DNA from: Variovorax sp. EL159
GTDB lineage: Bacteria > Pseudomonadota > Gammaproteobacteria > Burkholderiales > Burkholderiaceae_C
Reading direction: 5' to 3'
DNA length: 64,000 nt
Assembly: GCF_900100965.1 (NCBI RefSeq)
Contig: NZ_FMUJ01000004.1
Coordinates: forward strand, 735,970 to 799,969
Part shown: positions 44,339-53,179 of the stretch, piece by piece
How the letters are laid out: each line of letters starts with the position of its first letter
Numbering within the stretch: the first letter of the stretch is position 1
The notes under the pieces: model-generated
What the model was told of the DNA's origin: nothing
Databases searched by the model: none
The model's input: the letters and a program-made list of their open reading frames with translations, nothing else
Translations under genes and position numbers: made by a program

Positions 44339-46195
44339 ATGCAAGGACTCTGGGAGCTCAACACCTTCGAACCCCGGCTCGACGTCGTCGTGCCCGGCGA
44401 CACCATTCCCGCCATGTTCTGGAACGCCGTGAAGCAGCGCGGCGACACCGTCTGGATGCGGCAGAAAGAGCTGGGCATCTGGCGCAGCTGGAGCTGGCAC
44501 CAGACCGCCGACGCGGTGCGCGAGATCGCGGCCGGTCTCCAGGCCATCGGCTTCGCGCGCGGCGAGTGCGCATCGATCCTCTCGAACACGGTCATCGAGT
44601 GGGTGCTGGCCGACCTGGCCGTGCTCAGTTGCGGCGGCGTGTCGAACGGCATCTACCCGACCGACGCGGCCTCGCAGGTGCACTACCTGTGCGAAGACTC
44701 GCGCACCACCATCCTCTTCGTGGAAGACGACGAGCAGCTGGACAAGGCGCTCGAGGTGCGCGACGCCCTGCCGGGCCTGCGCCGCGTGATCGTGTTCGAC
44801 ATGGAAGGCCTGCGCGACCTCGACGACCCCGGCGTCATGAGCCTGGAGGCGCTGCGCGTGCTCGGCCGCATGCACCTTGCGGGCGACCCGCAGGCCGTCG
44901 AGCGCAGCGTGGCCGCCTGCCGGCCCGAAGACCTGGCCATCCTCGTCTACACCTCGGGCACCACCGGCAAGCCCAAGGGCGCGATGCACAGCCATGCGGG
45001 GCTGGTGTACACCGCGCGTGGCTACAACACGCTCATCGCGCAGGACGAAAAAGACGAGCGCATGTGCTTCCTGCCGCTGTGCCACATCGCCGAGCGCATG
45101 GGCGGCGAGTACTTCGCGATGTACACCGGTTCGATCCTCAACTTCGTGGAGAACCCCGAGACGGTGCCGGAGAACGTGCGCGAGATCGCGCCCACCGTGT
45201 TCACCGCCGTGCCGCGCGTGTGGGAGAAGTTCTATTCGGGCGTGATGATCGCGCTGAAGGAGGCGGGCCCGCTGCAGCAGGCCGCCTACAAGTGGAGCAT
45301 CGGCGTGGGCGAAGCCATTGCGGCGAAGGTACTGGCGGGCGAGCCTGTCGGCGCGGGGCTCAGGCTCAAGTTCAGGCTGGCGCGGCTGCTGGCGCTGGAC
45401 AACGCGCGCAAGCTCATCGGCATTCACCGTGCGCGCTTTCTGGTGACGGGCGCGGCGCCGATCTCGCCCGAGCTGGTCAAGTGGTACCTGGCGCTCGGCG
45501 TTCCGATGCTGGAGGTGTGGGGCATGACGGAGTCGTGCGGCGCCTCGACGGCCGTGCCGGCGACGCGCATCAAGCCCGGCTCCATCGGCCCGGCCACGGG
45601 CTACAACGAGGTGCGCATCGAGCCCGGCACCGGCGAAATCCTGGTGCGAGGCCCCAATGTCTTCATGGGTTATCTGAACCTGCCCGAGAAGACCGCCGAG
45701 ACCATCGACGCCGACGGCTGGCTGCACACGGGCGACGTGGGCGTGATGGACGAGGACGGGTATTTCCGCATCACCGACCGGATGAAAGACATCATCATCA
45801 CGGCAGGCGGGAAGAACGTGACGCCGAGCGAGCTGGAGAACGAGCTCAAGTTCAGCCTCTACATCACCGATGCCGTGGTGATCGGCGATGCGAAGCCCTA
45901 CCTCACGGTGATCGTCATGATTGACCAGGAGAACGTCGAGAAGTTTGCGCAGGACAACGACGTGCCGTTCAGCAACTACGAGAGCCTGACGCGCACGCGC
46001 GAAGTGCAGGACCTGATCCAGGGCGAGATCGACCGCGTCAACGCCAAGTTTGCGCGTGTCGAGCAGATCAAGAAGTTCTTTCTGCTCGAGACGCAGCTCA
46101 GCGCCGAAGACGAAGAGCTCACGCCGACGATGAAGCTCAAGCGCAAGCTGGTGCAGACCAAGTACGCGGAGCGCATCGAGGCCATGTACCGCTGA
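44339..46195 (+). CDS. Long-chain-type acyl-CoA synthetase (AMP-binding)
   Basis: A 618-aa adenylate-forming enzyme that activates a carboxylic acid to its CoA thioester with ATP. The P-loop is YTSGTTGKPKG (204-214). Later motifs are EVWGMTESCGAST, the DGWLHTGDVGVMDEDGY block with the hinge DRMKDIIITAGGKNVTPSE, and a C-terminal ATPTMKLKRKL-like ELTPTMKLKRKLVQTKY. It is of the Faa1/long-chain family, as found beside liv-type importers in catabolic operons. It sits between livF and the binding protein, so uptake and activation of one acid is the best reading. Confidence 0.93.
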   Translation: MQGLWELNTFEPRLDVVVPGDTIPAMFWNAVKQRGDTVWMRQKELGIWRSWSWHQTADAVREIAAGLQAIGFARGECASILSNTVIEWVLADLAVLSCGGVSNGIYPTDAASQVHYLCEDSRTTILFVEDDEQLDKALEVRDALPGLRRVIVFDMEGLRDLDDPGVMSLEALRVLGRMHLAGDPQAVERSVAACRPEDLAILVYTSGTTGKPKGAMHSHAGLVYTARGYNTLIAQDEKDERMCFLPLCHIAERMGGEYFAMYTGSILNFVENPETVPENVREIAPTVFTAVPRVWEKFYSGVMIALKEAGPLQQAAYKWSIGVGEAIAAKVLAGEPVGAGLRLKFRLARLLALDNARKLIGIHRARFLVTGAAPISPELVKWYLALGVPMLEVWGMTESCGASTAVPATRIKPGSIGPATGYNEVRIEPGTGEILVRGPNVFMGYLNLPEKTAETIDADGWLHTGDVGVMDEDGYFRITDRMKDIIITAGGKNVTPSELENELKFSLYITDAVVIGDAKPYLTVIVMIDQENVEKFAQDNDVPFSNYESLTRTREVQDLIQGEIDRVNAKFARVEQIKKFFLLETQLSAEDEELTPTMKLKRKLVQTKYAERIEAMYR

Positions 46196-46252
46196 CCTGC
46201 GCGCAGAGAGATTGCAGATCCGTTTTTTTCGTCAACCCGAGGAGACAACCGC

Positions 46253-47419
46253 ATGAAGCTCAAGACACTGACGGCGCTGGCCGTGCTGGGCCTGGTCGCC
46301 ACGCTCGCGTCCGCGCAGCAGCAACAGGGCGTGACCAAGGACGAGATCCGCATCGGCACCATCCAGGACTTGTCGGGCCCGCTCGCGGGCTTCGGCAAGC
46401 AGGCGCGCAACGGCATGCAGCTGCGCGTGGACGAACTCAACGAGCAGGGCAACATCAACGGGCGCAAGCTCAAGCTCTTCGTCGAAGACTCGGGCTACGA
46501 CCCGAAGAAGGCGGTGCTGGCGGCGCAGAAGCTGGTGAACCAGGAAAAGATCTTCATCATGGCCGGCCACATCGGCACGGCGCAGAACATGGCGGCGATG
46601 CCGGTGCAGTTCGACAAGAACGTCATCAACTACATGCCGATCACGGCGGCGCGCGAAATGTACGAGCCGCTGAACCGGTTGAAGTATTCGTTCGCCGCCA
46701 CTTACTACGACCAGATCCGGCTGGCCCTGCCGAAGATGATCAAGGACAAGGGCGCCAAGAAGGTCTGCACCATCTACCAGGACGACGAGTTCGGGCTCGA
46801 AGTGCAGCGCGGCGCCGAAGCGGGCCTGAAGGCCGCGGGCATGGAACTGGCCGAGAAGACATCGTTCAAGCGCGGTGCCACCGACTTCAGCTCGCAGGTC
46901 GCGAAGATGAAGGCCGCCAACTGCGACCTCGTGGTGCTCGGCACCATCATCCGCGAGACCATCGGCACGGTGGGCGAGGCGCGCAAGACGGGCTTCAACC
47001 CGACCTTCCTGGGCTCGAGCGCGGCGTACACCGACCTGATCCACAAGCTCGGCGGCAAGGCGATGGACGGCGTCTACGCCACGATGACGGTGCAGAACCC
47101 TTACACCGACGAACAGTCGCAACCGCTGCGCTTCTGGGCCAACAAGTACAAGACCAAGTTCAACGAAGATCCGACGGTGTTCTCGGTGTACGGCTACGTG
47201 ATCATCGACTCGTTCATCAAGGCGGCGCAGAAGGCCGGGCCGAACCTCACGACCGACAGCTTCATCAAGGCGATGGACAGCATCACCTTCGAGCCCGACA
47301 TGTTCGGCAGCCCGAAGAGCACGTACACCGCGACCAAGCGCCTGGGCAACGACCAGTCGCGGCTGTCGCAGATCAAGGACGGCAAGTGGGTGGTGGTCTC
47401 TGACTACGTGACGCCGTAA
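46253..47419 (+). CDS. Branched-chain-type ABC transporter substrate-binding protein
   Basis: Periplasmic binding protein, 388 aa, last gene of the liv-type operon, with a Sec signal peptide (LTALAVLGLVATLASAQQQQ). The core has EIRIGTIQDLSGPLAGFGKQ, LFVEDSGYDPKKAVLAAQKL, IYQDDEFGLEVQRGAEAGL and NPTFLGSSAAYTDLIHKLGG, the periplasmic-binding type 6 fold of LivJ-like proteins. ATG 46253 follows GAGGAGA. The ligand is probably the acid activated by the preceding CoA synthetase. Confidence 0.93.
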   Translation: MKLKTLTALAVLGLVATLASAQQQQGVTKDEIRIGTIQDLSGPLAGFGKQARNGMQLRVDELNEQGNINGRKLKLFVEDSGYDPKKAVLAAQKLVNQEKIFIMAGHIGTAQNMAAMPVQFDKNVINYMPITAAREMYEPLNRLKYSFAATYYDQIRLALPKMIKDKGAKKVCTIYQDDEFGLEVQRGAEAGLKAAGMELAEKTSFKRGATDFSSQVAKMKAANCDLVVLGTIIRETIGTVGEARKTGFNPTFLGSSAAYTDLIHKLGGKAMDGVYATMTVQNPYTDEQSQPLRFWANKYKTKFNEDPTVFSVYGYVIIDSFIKAAQKAGPNLTTDSFIKAMDSITFEPDMFGSPKSTYTATKRLGNDQSRLSQIKDGKWVVVSDYVTP

Positions 47420-47487
47420 GAGGTGCTCGCCAGCACCGGGGAGGGCGGCTATATTTCGTCGCGAAACCCATCGCGAGAGTGCCCGCC

Positions 47488-47949
47488 ATGCCCCAGTACT
47501 GGTTGATGAAATCCGAACCCGACGAGGTCTCGATCGACGACGCGCTCGCCGCGCCCGACGCCACCGTGGCGTGGACCGGCGTGCGCAATTACCAGGCGCG
47601 CAACTTCATGCGCGACGGCATGAAGGTCGGCGACGGCGTGCTGTTCTATCACTCGAGCTGCCCGGAGCCGGGCATTGCCGGCATCGCGCGGGTGGCCTCG
47701 GCCATCAAGCCCGATCCGACGCAGTTCGATGCGAAGTCGCCGTACTACGACGCGGGCGCGAAGAAGGACGATCCGCGCTGGCTGCTGGTGGATGTGCAGG
47801 CGGTGCGCAAGACCCGCCTGCTGGCCTTGCCCGAGCTGCGCGCCAAGCCCGAGCTGGCCGAGCTGATCGTGCTGCGCAAGGGCAACCGGCTGTCGATCAC
47901 GCCGGTGGAGCCCGCGCACTGGAAGATCATCGAGAAGATGCTGGCCTGA
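47488..47949 (+). CDS. EVE domain protein
   Basis: A 153-aa single-domain EVE protein of the PUA-like fold, related to human THYN1 and bacterial YfdA-like proteins, thought to bind modified nucleotides or RNA. It starts MPQYWLMKSEPDEVSIDD and has the hallmark WTGVRNYQARNFMR, FYHSSCPEPGIAGIARV and DPRWLLVDVQAV. ATG 47488 is used; a GTG three codons upstream is possible. It is 68 bp after the binding-protein gene. Confidence 0.93.
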   Translation: MPQYWLMKSEPDEVSIDDALAAPDATVAWTGVRNYQARNFMRDGMKVGDGVLFYHSSCPEPGIAGIARVASAIKPDPTQFDAKSPYYDAGAKKDDPRWLLVDVQAVRKTRLLALPELRAKPELAELIVLRKGNRLSITPVEPAHWKIIEKMLA

Positions 47950-47970
47950 CCCAAGGCGGCGGATTGCCGG

Positions 47971-48576
47971 CTACTTGCTCACGACGCCCAGCGCGTTGTC
48001 GAGCTTCGCGAAGAACGCCTGGTAGGGCGGTGCGTCGGTCACGAGCATGGAGCGCGAGTCGCCATTGCTGTCCCAGACCGTGGTCCTGAAGCGCGCGCGG
48101 ACGACGACCTCGCCAGGTGCCCGGCCCGGCCGCAGCGCGACGAAGGCTTCGGTCGTCTGGTGGTCGGGCCTTCCGGGCAGGCCCATCCTCGACTTCAGCA
48201 CGGCACGCAGGGTTTCGCGTTCCTTGCTGACCAGCAGTTCGTTGTGCACGCCCTGGATGAGGTTGAAGTCGGGGTCGGCTTCCACGCGCGCATAGCCCAG
48301 TGCTTCGAGCGAGCCCTGGCTTGCGCGCAGCGCGGTGGCGAGCGAGCTGCGTTGCACGATGTGGTCGCGTTCGCGCTCGAAGGTGCTGCGCTCCTGCGCG
48401 GTGGGCTCGACCCAGGTCTGCGACGAGCTGTAGCGCAGGAAGCGCCCGCCGTCGCCGTCTTTTTGCTCCTGGGGCTTGGGCGATGCACAGCCTGCAATGG
48501 CCAGCACCGCGAGCAGCGCGCCGGACGCCAGCGGGGCGCGGGATGCGAAGGAGGAGGAAAAGAAGAACTTCTTCAT
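47971..48576 (-). CDS. Putative lipoprotein, unknown function
   Basis: A 201-aa lipoprotein that I do not recognise. The signal and lipobox are clear (ASGALLAVLAIAGCASPKP, C~30). The mature part (LEALGYARVEADPDFNLIQG, VVRARFRTTVWDSNGD) is mixed alpha/beta and looks like the DUF4136-like envelope proteins only in general character. It is 12 bp after the marC stop on the same strand. It faces the EVE gene, with 21 bp between the stops. Confidence 0.75.
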   Translation of the reverse strand: MKKFFFSSSFASRAPLASGALLAVLAIAGCASPKPQEQKDGDGGRFLRYSSSQTWVEPTAQERSTFERERDHIVQRSSLATALRASQGSLEALGYARVEADPDFNLIQGVHNELLVSKERETLRAVLKSRMGLPGRPDHQTTEAFVALRPGRAPGEVVVRARFRTTVWDSNGDSRSMLVTDAPPYQAFFAKLDNALGVVSK

Positions 48577-48588
48577 GTCATGCCCTTG

Positions 48589-49242
48589 TCATGTGATGCG
48601 CGAGAGGACGGGGAACAGCTTGCCGAGCCCATCGGCCATCACTTCGACCGCGAGCGCCGCAAGGATCAAACCCATCAGCCGCGTCATGATGTTGATGCCG
48701 GTCTTGCCGAGCACGCGCGCGATCGGGTGGGCGAGCGAGAACGCGAGGGCGGTGGCCAGCGCGACCACGACGCCGTAGCCGACCAGCACCGCCAGCTCCC
48801 AGAGGTGCTGCGCCTTGTCGGCGTAGATCACCACCGTGGAAATGGCGGCCGGCCCGGTGAGCAGCGGAATGGTGAGCGGCACCACCGCGATGGAGGCGCC
48901 CATCGACGCCTTCACTTCTGTGGCGCGCAGTTCCTCGACGTTGGTCTTGCTCTCGGCGGGCTGCGCGTTGAGCATCGAGATCGAGCTCATCAACAGCAGC
49001 AGGCCACCGCCGACCTGGAAGCTGGCGATCGAGATGCCGAAGAAAGACAGCAGCTGCAGCCCGATCAGCGCGCTGACCGCAATGACGACGAAGGCACTGA
49101 AGGCCGACATGCGCACCGTGTGGCGCCGCTGGGCGTCGGAGTAGTCCTGGGTGTAGTGGATGAAGAAGGGCACGATGGCCAGCGGGTTGACGATGGCCAC
49201 CAGCGTGACCAGCGGCTTGATCAGGTCCATCGAGGTGCTCAT
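48589..49242 (-). CDS. MarC family integral membrane protein
   Basis: An inner-membrane protein of 217 aa with six hydrophobic helices. Family signatures are the opening LIKPLVTLVAIVNPLAIVPF, then LLSFFGISIASFQVGGGLLL, VVPLTIPLLTGPAAISTVV and NIMTRLMGLILAALAVE. MarC homologues were once linked to multiple antibiotic resistance, but this was not confirmed; the function is unknown. It starts 2 bp after the SDR stop and is followed 12 bp later by a lipoprotein gene, so all three are likely cotranscribed. Confidence 0.92.
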   Translation of the reverse strand: MSTSMDLIKPLVTLVAIVNPLAIVPFFIHYTQDYSDAQRRHTVRMSAFSAFVVIAVSALIGLQLLSFFGISIASFQVGGGLLLLMSSISMLNAQPAESKTNVEELRATEVKASMGASIAVVPLTIPLLTGPAAISTVVIYADKAQHLWELAVLVGYGVVVALATALAFSLAHPIARVLGKTGINIMTRLMGLILAALAVEVMADGLGKLFPVLSRIT

Positions 49243-49244
49243 GG

Positions 49245-49991
49245 CTACCTTCCTCCGGTGACGTCGAGCAGGGCCATGGTGGTGTAGCTGGCCTCGGCCG
49301 AAAGCAGCCAGAGGATGGCGCCCGCGATCTCGTCGGCGGTGCCGGCGCGTTTCATGGGTACCTGCGGGCCGAGCGCGGCGGCGCGGTCGGGCAGGCCGCC
49401 CGAGGCGTGGATGTCGGTGTCGATCACGCCGGGGCGCACCGCGTTCACGCGGATGCCTTCGTCGGCCACTTCCTTGGCCAGGCCGATGGTGAGGGTGTCG
49501 ATGGCGGCCTTGCTCGCCGCGTAGTCGACGTACTGGCCGGGCGAGCCGATCCGTGCGGCGCCGCTGGAAACATTGACGATGGCCCCGCCTGTGCCGCCGT
49601 GCTTGGTGCTCATGCGGCGCACGGCTTCGCGCGCGCAGACGAAGCTGCCGATCACGTTGATGCGGAACATGCGCTCCAGCCGCGCCGTGCTCATTTCGTC
49701 GACCCGGGCCGTCACGTCGACCACGCCCGCGTTGTTGACCAGCGCGGTGAGTCGGCCGAGCTTGGCGTCGACCTTGGCGAACATCGCGAGCACTTGCGCT
49801 TCGTCGCCGACGTCGGCCTGCACCGCGATGGCCGTGCCGCCGCCCGCGCGGATGGTACGCACCACTTCGTCGGCCGCCAGCGAGTTGCTGGCGTAGTTGA
49901 CGGCCACCGCGTAACCGCGCTTTGCCGCCAGCAATGCAGTGGCGGCGCCGATGCCGCGCCCGCCACCCGTGATCAAGAGCACTTGGTCCAA
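49245..49991 (-). CDS. Short-chain dehydrogenase/reductase (SDR), TTG start
   Basis: Classical SDR of 248 aa. It has the cofactor fold LLITGGGRGIGAATALLAAK, NNAGVVDV, the catalytic serine in IVNVSSGAARIG, and YVDYAASK (Y157/K161). The likely cofactor is NADP(H), since R12 follows GGG. The start is TTG (49991): the bases upstream have AGGAGGT, a near-perfect ribosome site, and no earlier ATG exists in frame. It is 2 bp upstream of marC and divergent from the DsbA-like gene. The substrate is unknown. Confidence 0.9.
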   Translation of the reverse strand: MDQVLLITGGGRGIGAATALLAAKRGYAVAVNYASNSLAADEVVRTIRAGGGTAIAVQADVGDEAQVLAMFAKVDAKLGRLTALVNNAGVVDVTARVDEMSTARLERMFRINVIGSFVCAREAVRRMSTKHGGTGGAIVNVSSGAARIGSPGQYVDYAASKAAIDTLTIGLAKEVADEGIRVNAVRPGVIDTDIHASGGLPDRAAALGPQVPMKRAGTADEIAGAILWLLSAEASYTTMALLDVTGGR

Positions 49992-50128
49992 AACCTACCT
50001 CCTGCAGAGAAACTGCGTGTCAGTTAAAACCGTCGGCTTGGATTACATCATCGAGGGCCGGCGCACGGGCACTGCGCGGGGCCGTCCAGGCAAGCGCGCA
50101 CCGCGGTGCGCGGCACGGAGGTTACCGA

Positions 50129-50737
50129 ATGCACACCACCAGCAAGACGATCGACTACTACTTTGCGCCCCAGAGCCCGTGGACCTATCTGGGCCACAGC
50201 CGCTTCGAGGCGATTGCCGCGGCGGCGGGCGCCACGGTGCGCGTGCGGCCCATCGACATGGGCAGCGTGTTCCCGGTGTCCGGCGGGCTGCCGCTGGGCA
50301 AGCGGGCACCGCAGCGCCAGGCCTACCGGCTGGTCGATCTGGCGCGCTTCTCACGCCATCTGGGGTTGCCGCTGAACCCCAAGCCGAAGTTCTTTCCGGT
50401 GGCGAGCGACGACGCGGCCCGGCTGATCATCGCGGTCGACATCAACGACGGCACGCAGGCCGCGATGCGCATGAGCGCGGCGGTGTTCGCGGCAGTCTGG
50501 GTGCAGGAGCGGAACATCGGCGATCCGAATCTGCTCGAAGCGCTGGTCGTGGAGTGCGGGCTGCCGGCCAAGCGCGCCGAGCAATCGCAAAGCCAGGCGG
50601 TGCAGGAACGCTACGAGGCCTACACGCAGGAAGCCATCGACATCCAGGTGTTTGGCGCGCCGAGCTACGTGATCGACGGTGAAATATTCTGGGGGCAGGA
50701 TCGCCTCGACTTCGTCGAACGGGCGCTGCGCCCGTAG
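50129..50737 (+). CDS. DsbA-family isomerase, 2-hydroxychromene-2-carboxylate isomerase-like
   Basis: A 202-aa GST-kappa/DsbA-fold protein. It begins SKTIDYYFAPQSPWTYLGHS, the serine form of the HCCA isomerase N-terminus where thiol oxidoreductases have CXXC. Late motifs are FGAPSYVIDGEIFWGQDRLD. Such proteins isomerise glutathione-linked aromatic degradation intermediates (naphthalene pathway) or similar. Here there is no pathway cluster around it, so the substrate is not known. ATG 50129 is used. The dienelactone hydrolase gene follows 61 bp later. Confidence 0.9.
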   Translation: MHTTSKTIDYYFAPQSPWTYLGHSRFEAIAAAAGATVRVRPIDMGSVFPVSGGLPLGKRAPQRQAYRLVDLARFSRHLGLPLNPKPKFFPVASDDAARLIIAVDINDGTQAAMRMSAAVFAAVWVQERNIGDPNLLEALVVECGLPAKRAEQSQSQAVQERYEAYTQEAIDIQVFGAPSYVIDGEIFWGQDRLDFVERALRP

Positions 50738-50798
50738 CCACGGCATTCACCTGCGCATCTACCTATTCACTTATTTGCCATCAAGGAGCAAGACAACC

Positions 50799-51482
50799 AT
50801 GGGCCAATTCATCGATCTCACCGCCAAGGACGGGTTCAGCTTTCCCGCCTACGTGGCGGAACCCGCGGGCAAGCCGCGCGGCGCCGTGGTGGTGGTGCAG
50901 GAAATCTTCGGCGTGAACTCGCACATCCGCGCGGTGGCCGACAGCTATGCGGCCGAGGGTTATCTGGCGGTGGCGCCGGCGACCTTTCATCGCGTGAAGC
51001 AAGGCGTCGAGCTGGGCTACAGCGAGGACGACATGAAGAACGGCTTCGGCCTGAAGACCGCGGTCGAGGCACTGCCCGCCCCCGGCGTGCTGCAGGACAT
51101 CGAAGCCGCGATTGCCTATGCCTCGAAGGCGGGCAAGGTCGGCATCGTCGGCTATTGCTGGGGCGGCCTGCTGGTCTGGCGCGCGGCGAGCCTGTTGCCG
51201 GGCCTGGCCGCGGCGGCGCCGTACTACGGTGGCGGCATGACCTCGCCGGAAGAAACGGCACGCCAGCCCAAGGTGCCGGTGCTCGCGCACTTCGGCAATC
51301 AGGACCACTGGATTCCGCTGGACACCATCGAGACCTTCAAGAAGGCGCACCCCGAGGTGGAAGTGCATGTGTACCCCGTGGGCCATGGCTTCAATTGCGA
51401 CCAGCGTGGTTCGTACAACGCCGAGGCGGCCAAGCTGGCGCGCGAGCGCACGCTGGCGTTCTTCGCCAAGCATCTCGGCTGA
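50799..51482 (+). CDS. Dienelactone hydrolase family protein
   Basis: A 227-aa alpha/beta hydrolase with a nucleophile cysteine. GIVGYCWGGLLVW places C120 in the elbow, VVVQEIFGVN has the assisting Glu, GNQDHWIP the acid, and GHGFN the histidine. Dienelactone hydrolases open lactones formed in catechol or chlorocatechol breakdown, but this subfamily is broad. AAGGAG precedes ATG 50799. A strong terminator follows its stop at 51511-51537. It may share a transcript with the DsbA-like gene. Confidence 0.93.
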   Translation: MGQFIDLTAKDGFSFPAYVAEPAGKPRGAVVVVQEIFGVNSHIRAVADSYAAEGYLAVAPATFHRVKQGVELGYSEDDMKNGFGLKTAVEALPAPGVLQDIEAAIAYASKAGKVGIVGYCWGGLLVWRAASLLPGLAAAAPYYGGGMTSPEETARQPKVPVLAHFGNQDHWIPLDTIETFKKAHPEVEVHVYPVGHGFNCDQRGSYNAEAAKLARERTLAFFAKHLG

Positions 51483-51510
51483 CGCACGGAAGGCCGTCCG
51501 CCAGACACGA

Positions 51511-51537
51511 AGCCCGGCCATCAGTGCCGGGCTTTTT
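51511..51537 (+). terminator. Rho-independent terminator after dienelactone hydrolase gene
   Basis: An 8-bp stem (AGCCCGGC/GCCGGGCT) with a 7-base loop and a T tract follows the stop by 28 bp. It also separates this unit from the convergent LysR gene. Confidence 0.9.
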
Positions 51538-51540
51538 CGT

Positions 51541-52446
51541 TCAGGGCTTGCGGGCGCCCGTGCCGTTGCCCACGCGGGTCTGCAGAAAGTCGAGCAGCGC
51601 GCGCAACGCCGCGCTGTTGTGGCGCCGCTGGAGGTACGCGGCCGACAGCCACATGTCCTTGCGCGCGTAGTCCTGCAGCACCGGCACCAGTTCGCCATGG
51701 TCGATGTGCGACTGCACCAGGAGCGACGGCAGGTAGATCACGCCAAAGCCGTGCATGGCGACCCGGATCAGCGGCGCGCCCTCGGTGCAGTCCATGCGGC
51801 TCTTGACCGGTACGTCCAGCGGCTGCCCGCCATCGTCGAAACGCCACACCGGCTGCGCGCCCAGCAACGAATGCGTGAGCGCCTCGTGCCCGGCCAGGTC
51901 GCGTGGATGCTCGGGCTTGCCGTGCTTTTTCCAGTAGACCGGCGAGGCGCAGACCACCATGCTCATGGGGCGCAGCTTGCGCACGATCAGGTTTGCGTCT
52001 TCGACGGGGCCGCTGCGGATGTCGACGTCGATGCCTTCTTCCGCCAGGTCGACCGTGCGATTGGTCAGCTGCAGGCTGATGCTCACGTCGGGGTAGTAGC
52101 GCATGAAGTCGGCCAGCAGGTTGGGAAACTCGCCGTTGCCCATGCCGTGCGGGGCCGAAATGCGCAGCCGGCCGCCAGGCTGGCTGGCGCGCTCCTGCAG
52201 GGCGGCCTGCGTGAGCTCCACCATTTCGAGCACGGGCGTGCTGCGTTCGAGCAGCAACTGCCCGGCGTCGGTGAGGCTCACGGAGCGCGTGGAGCGGTTG
52301 AGAAGACGCACGCCGAAGCGGGTTTCGAGCTCGGCCACATACTTGCTGACCGTGGCTTTCGACATGTCGAGTTTCTTGGCCGCCTGGGAAAAGCTGCCAT
52401 GGGAGGCGACTTCCCGGAAGGTTCTGATCAGATCGAGACTGTCCAT
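51541..52446 (-). CDS. LysR-family transcriptional regulator
   Basis: A 301-aa LysR regulator. The HTH is SLDLIRTFREVASHGSFSQA, AKKLDMSKATVSKYVAELE, of the DsdC/AaeR-like subclass with DIRSGPVEDANLIVRKL in the effector part. The gene converges on the dienelactone hydrolase gene and is divergent from a DUF4148 gene (173 bp), so its target is not obvious; both the hydrolase operon and the DUF4148 gene are candidates. The start is ATG 52446. Confidence 0.92.
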   Translation of the reverse strand: MDSLDLIRTFREVASHGSFSQAAKKLDMSKATVSKYVAELETRFGVRLLNRSTRSVSLTDAGQLLLERSTPVLEMVELTQAALQERASQPGGRLRISAPHGMGNGEFPNLLADFMRYYPDVSISLQLTNRTVDLAEEGIDVDIRSGPVEDANLIVRKLRPMSMVVCASPVYWKKHGKPEHPRDLAGHEALTHSLLGAQPVWRFDDGGQPLDVPVKSRMDCTEGAPLIRVAMHGFGVIYLPSLLVQSHIDHGELVPVLQDYARKDMWLSAAYLQRRHNSAALRALLDFLQTRVGNGTGARKP

Positions 52447-52619
52447 GTCAAAGAGCCCATTGTTTCCGTTTTGGGAACGCGATGGTTCGATTCTCCCGGG
52501 TTTTTCCTAACGGGATTGGGCGACACTTCGGTTACAGGCCGTCGTTTCAGCCAGCCTGCATCCATCCTGCGGTTTCGCCCCGCGTTCGAAGGCCCGCTGA
52601 AACATCGGAAGGAAAAGAA

Positions 52620-52949
52620 ATGAAGACCTCGAAGACCATTGCCGCTGTCGCCCTGTCGATGCTGGCCGTCGCGGGCGTCGTCCATGCCGAAGGCTACGAG
52701 CCCGTGCAGCCGCTCAAGGCGGCCACCAGCCGGACCGAAGTGGCGAGCGAAGCCGCAGCTGCGGCGCGCGACGGGAACGTCTATGGCGACGTGATCGAGG
52801 CGCCGCCGGTCTCGCGGCCCAGTTCGCGCGATCGGGCGTCGGTTCGCGCAGAAGCGGTGGCTACCGCGCACGCGCCGAACCAGAACCTGGACCGCCGCGC
52901 CTTTGCCAACAGCGAGGTCCCGCCGCAATTCCGAACGGCGCGGCCATAG
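52620..52949 (+). CDS. DUF4148-like small exported protein
   Basis: A 109-aa secreted protein with a Sec signal peptide (MKTSKTIAAVALSMLAVAGV, cleavage after VVHA-E). The mature part has a degenerate first motif (SRTEVASEAAAAARDGNVYG, residues 37-56) and the family motif RAEAVATAHAPNQNL at 76-90. GGAAGG lies before ATG 52620. DUF4148 proteins are common in Burkholderiales and may be induced by stress; the function is unknown. A strong terminator follows. It is a paralog of the gene at 53180-53548. Confidence 0.85.
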   Translation: MKTSKTIAAVALSMLAVAGVVHAEGYEPVQPLKAATSRTEVASEAAAAARDGNVYGDVIEAPPVSRPSSRDRASVRAEAVATAHAPNQNLDRRAFANSEVPPQFRTARP

Positions 52950-52973
52950 GCCGAAAGCCAGCGATTTTCAGAG

Positions 52974-53005
52974 GCCGGGCCGATGCAAATCGGCCCGGCT
53001 TTTTA
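52974..53005 (+). terminator. Rho-independent terminator after first DUF4148-like gene
   Basis: An 11-bp perfect stem (GCCGGGCCGAT/ATCGGCCCGGC) with loop GCAA and a T tract, 24 bp past the stop. Confidence 0.93.
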
Positions 53006-53179
53006 TTGCTTGCATGCCTTGATGTCAGCATTGTTTCAATAGAGGAAACACGGTGTCTCTGAACCGAGCGTTCTGGCTGTCCGATTCGCCCGGAAACTCG
53101 CCGCACAGGCAAGCAAACGTAAACGAACGTGCAAGCCTGGTGGAAAAACCATCCGACGAACACATCAGGAGAACTGACC

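Noticed and set aside
47422..47437. GGTGCT/AGCACC hairpin after the binding-protein gene as a terminator
   Set aside because: A 6-bp stem with no T tract. Termination there cannot be claimed.
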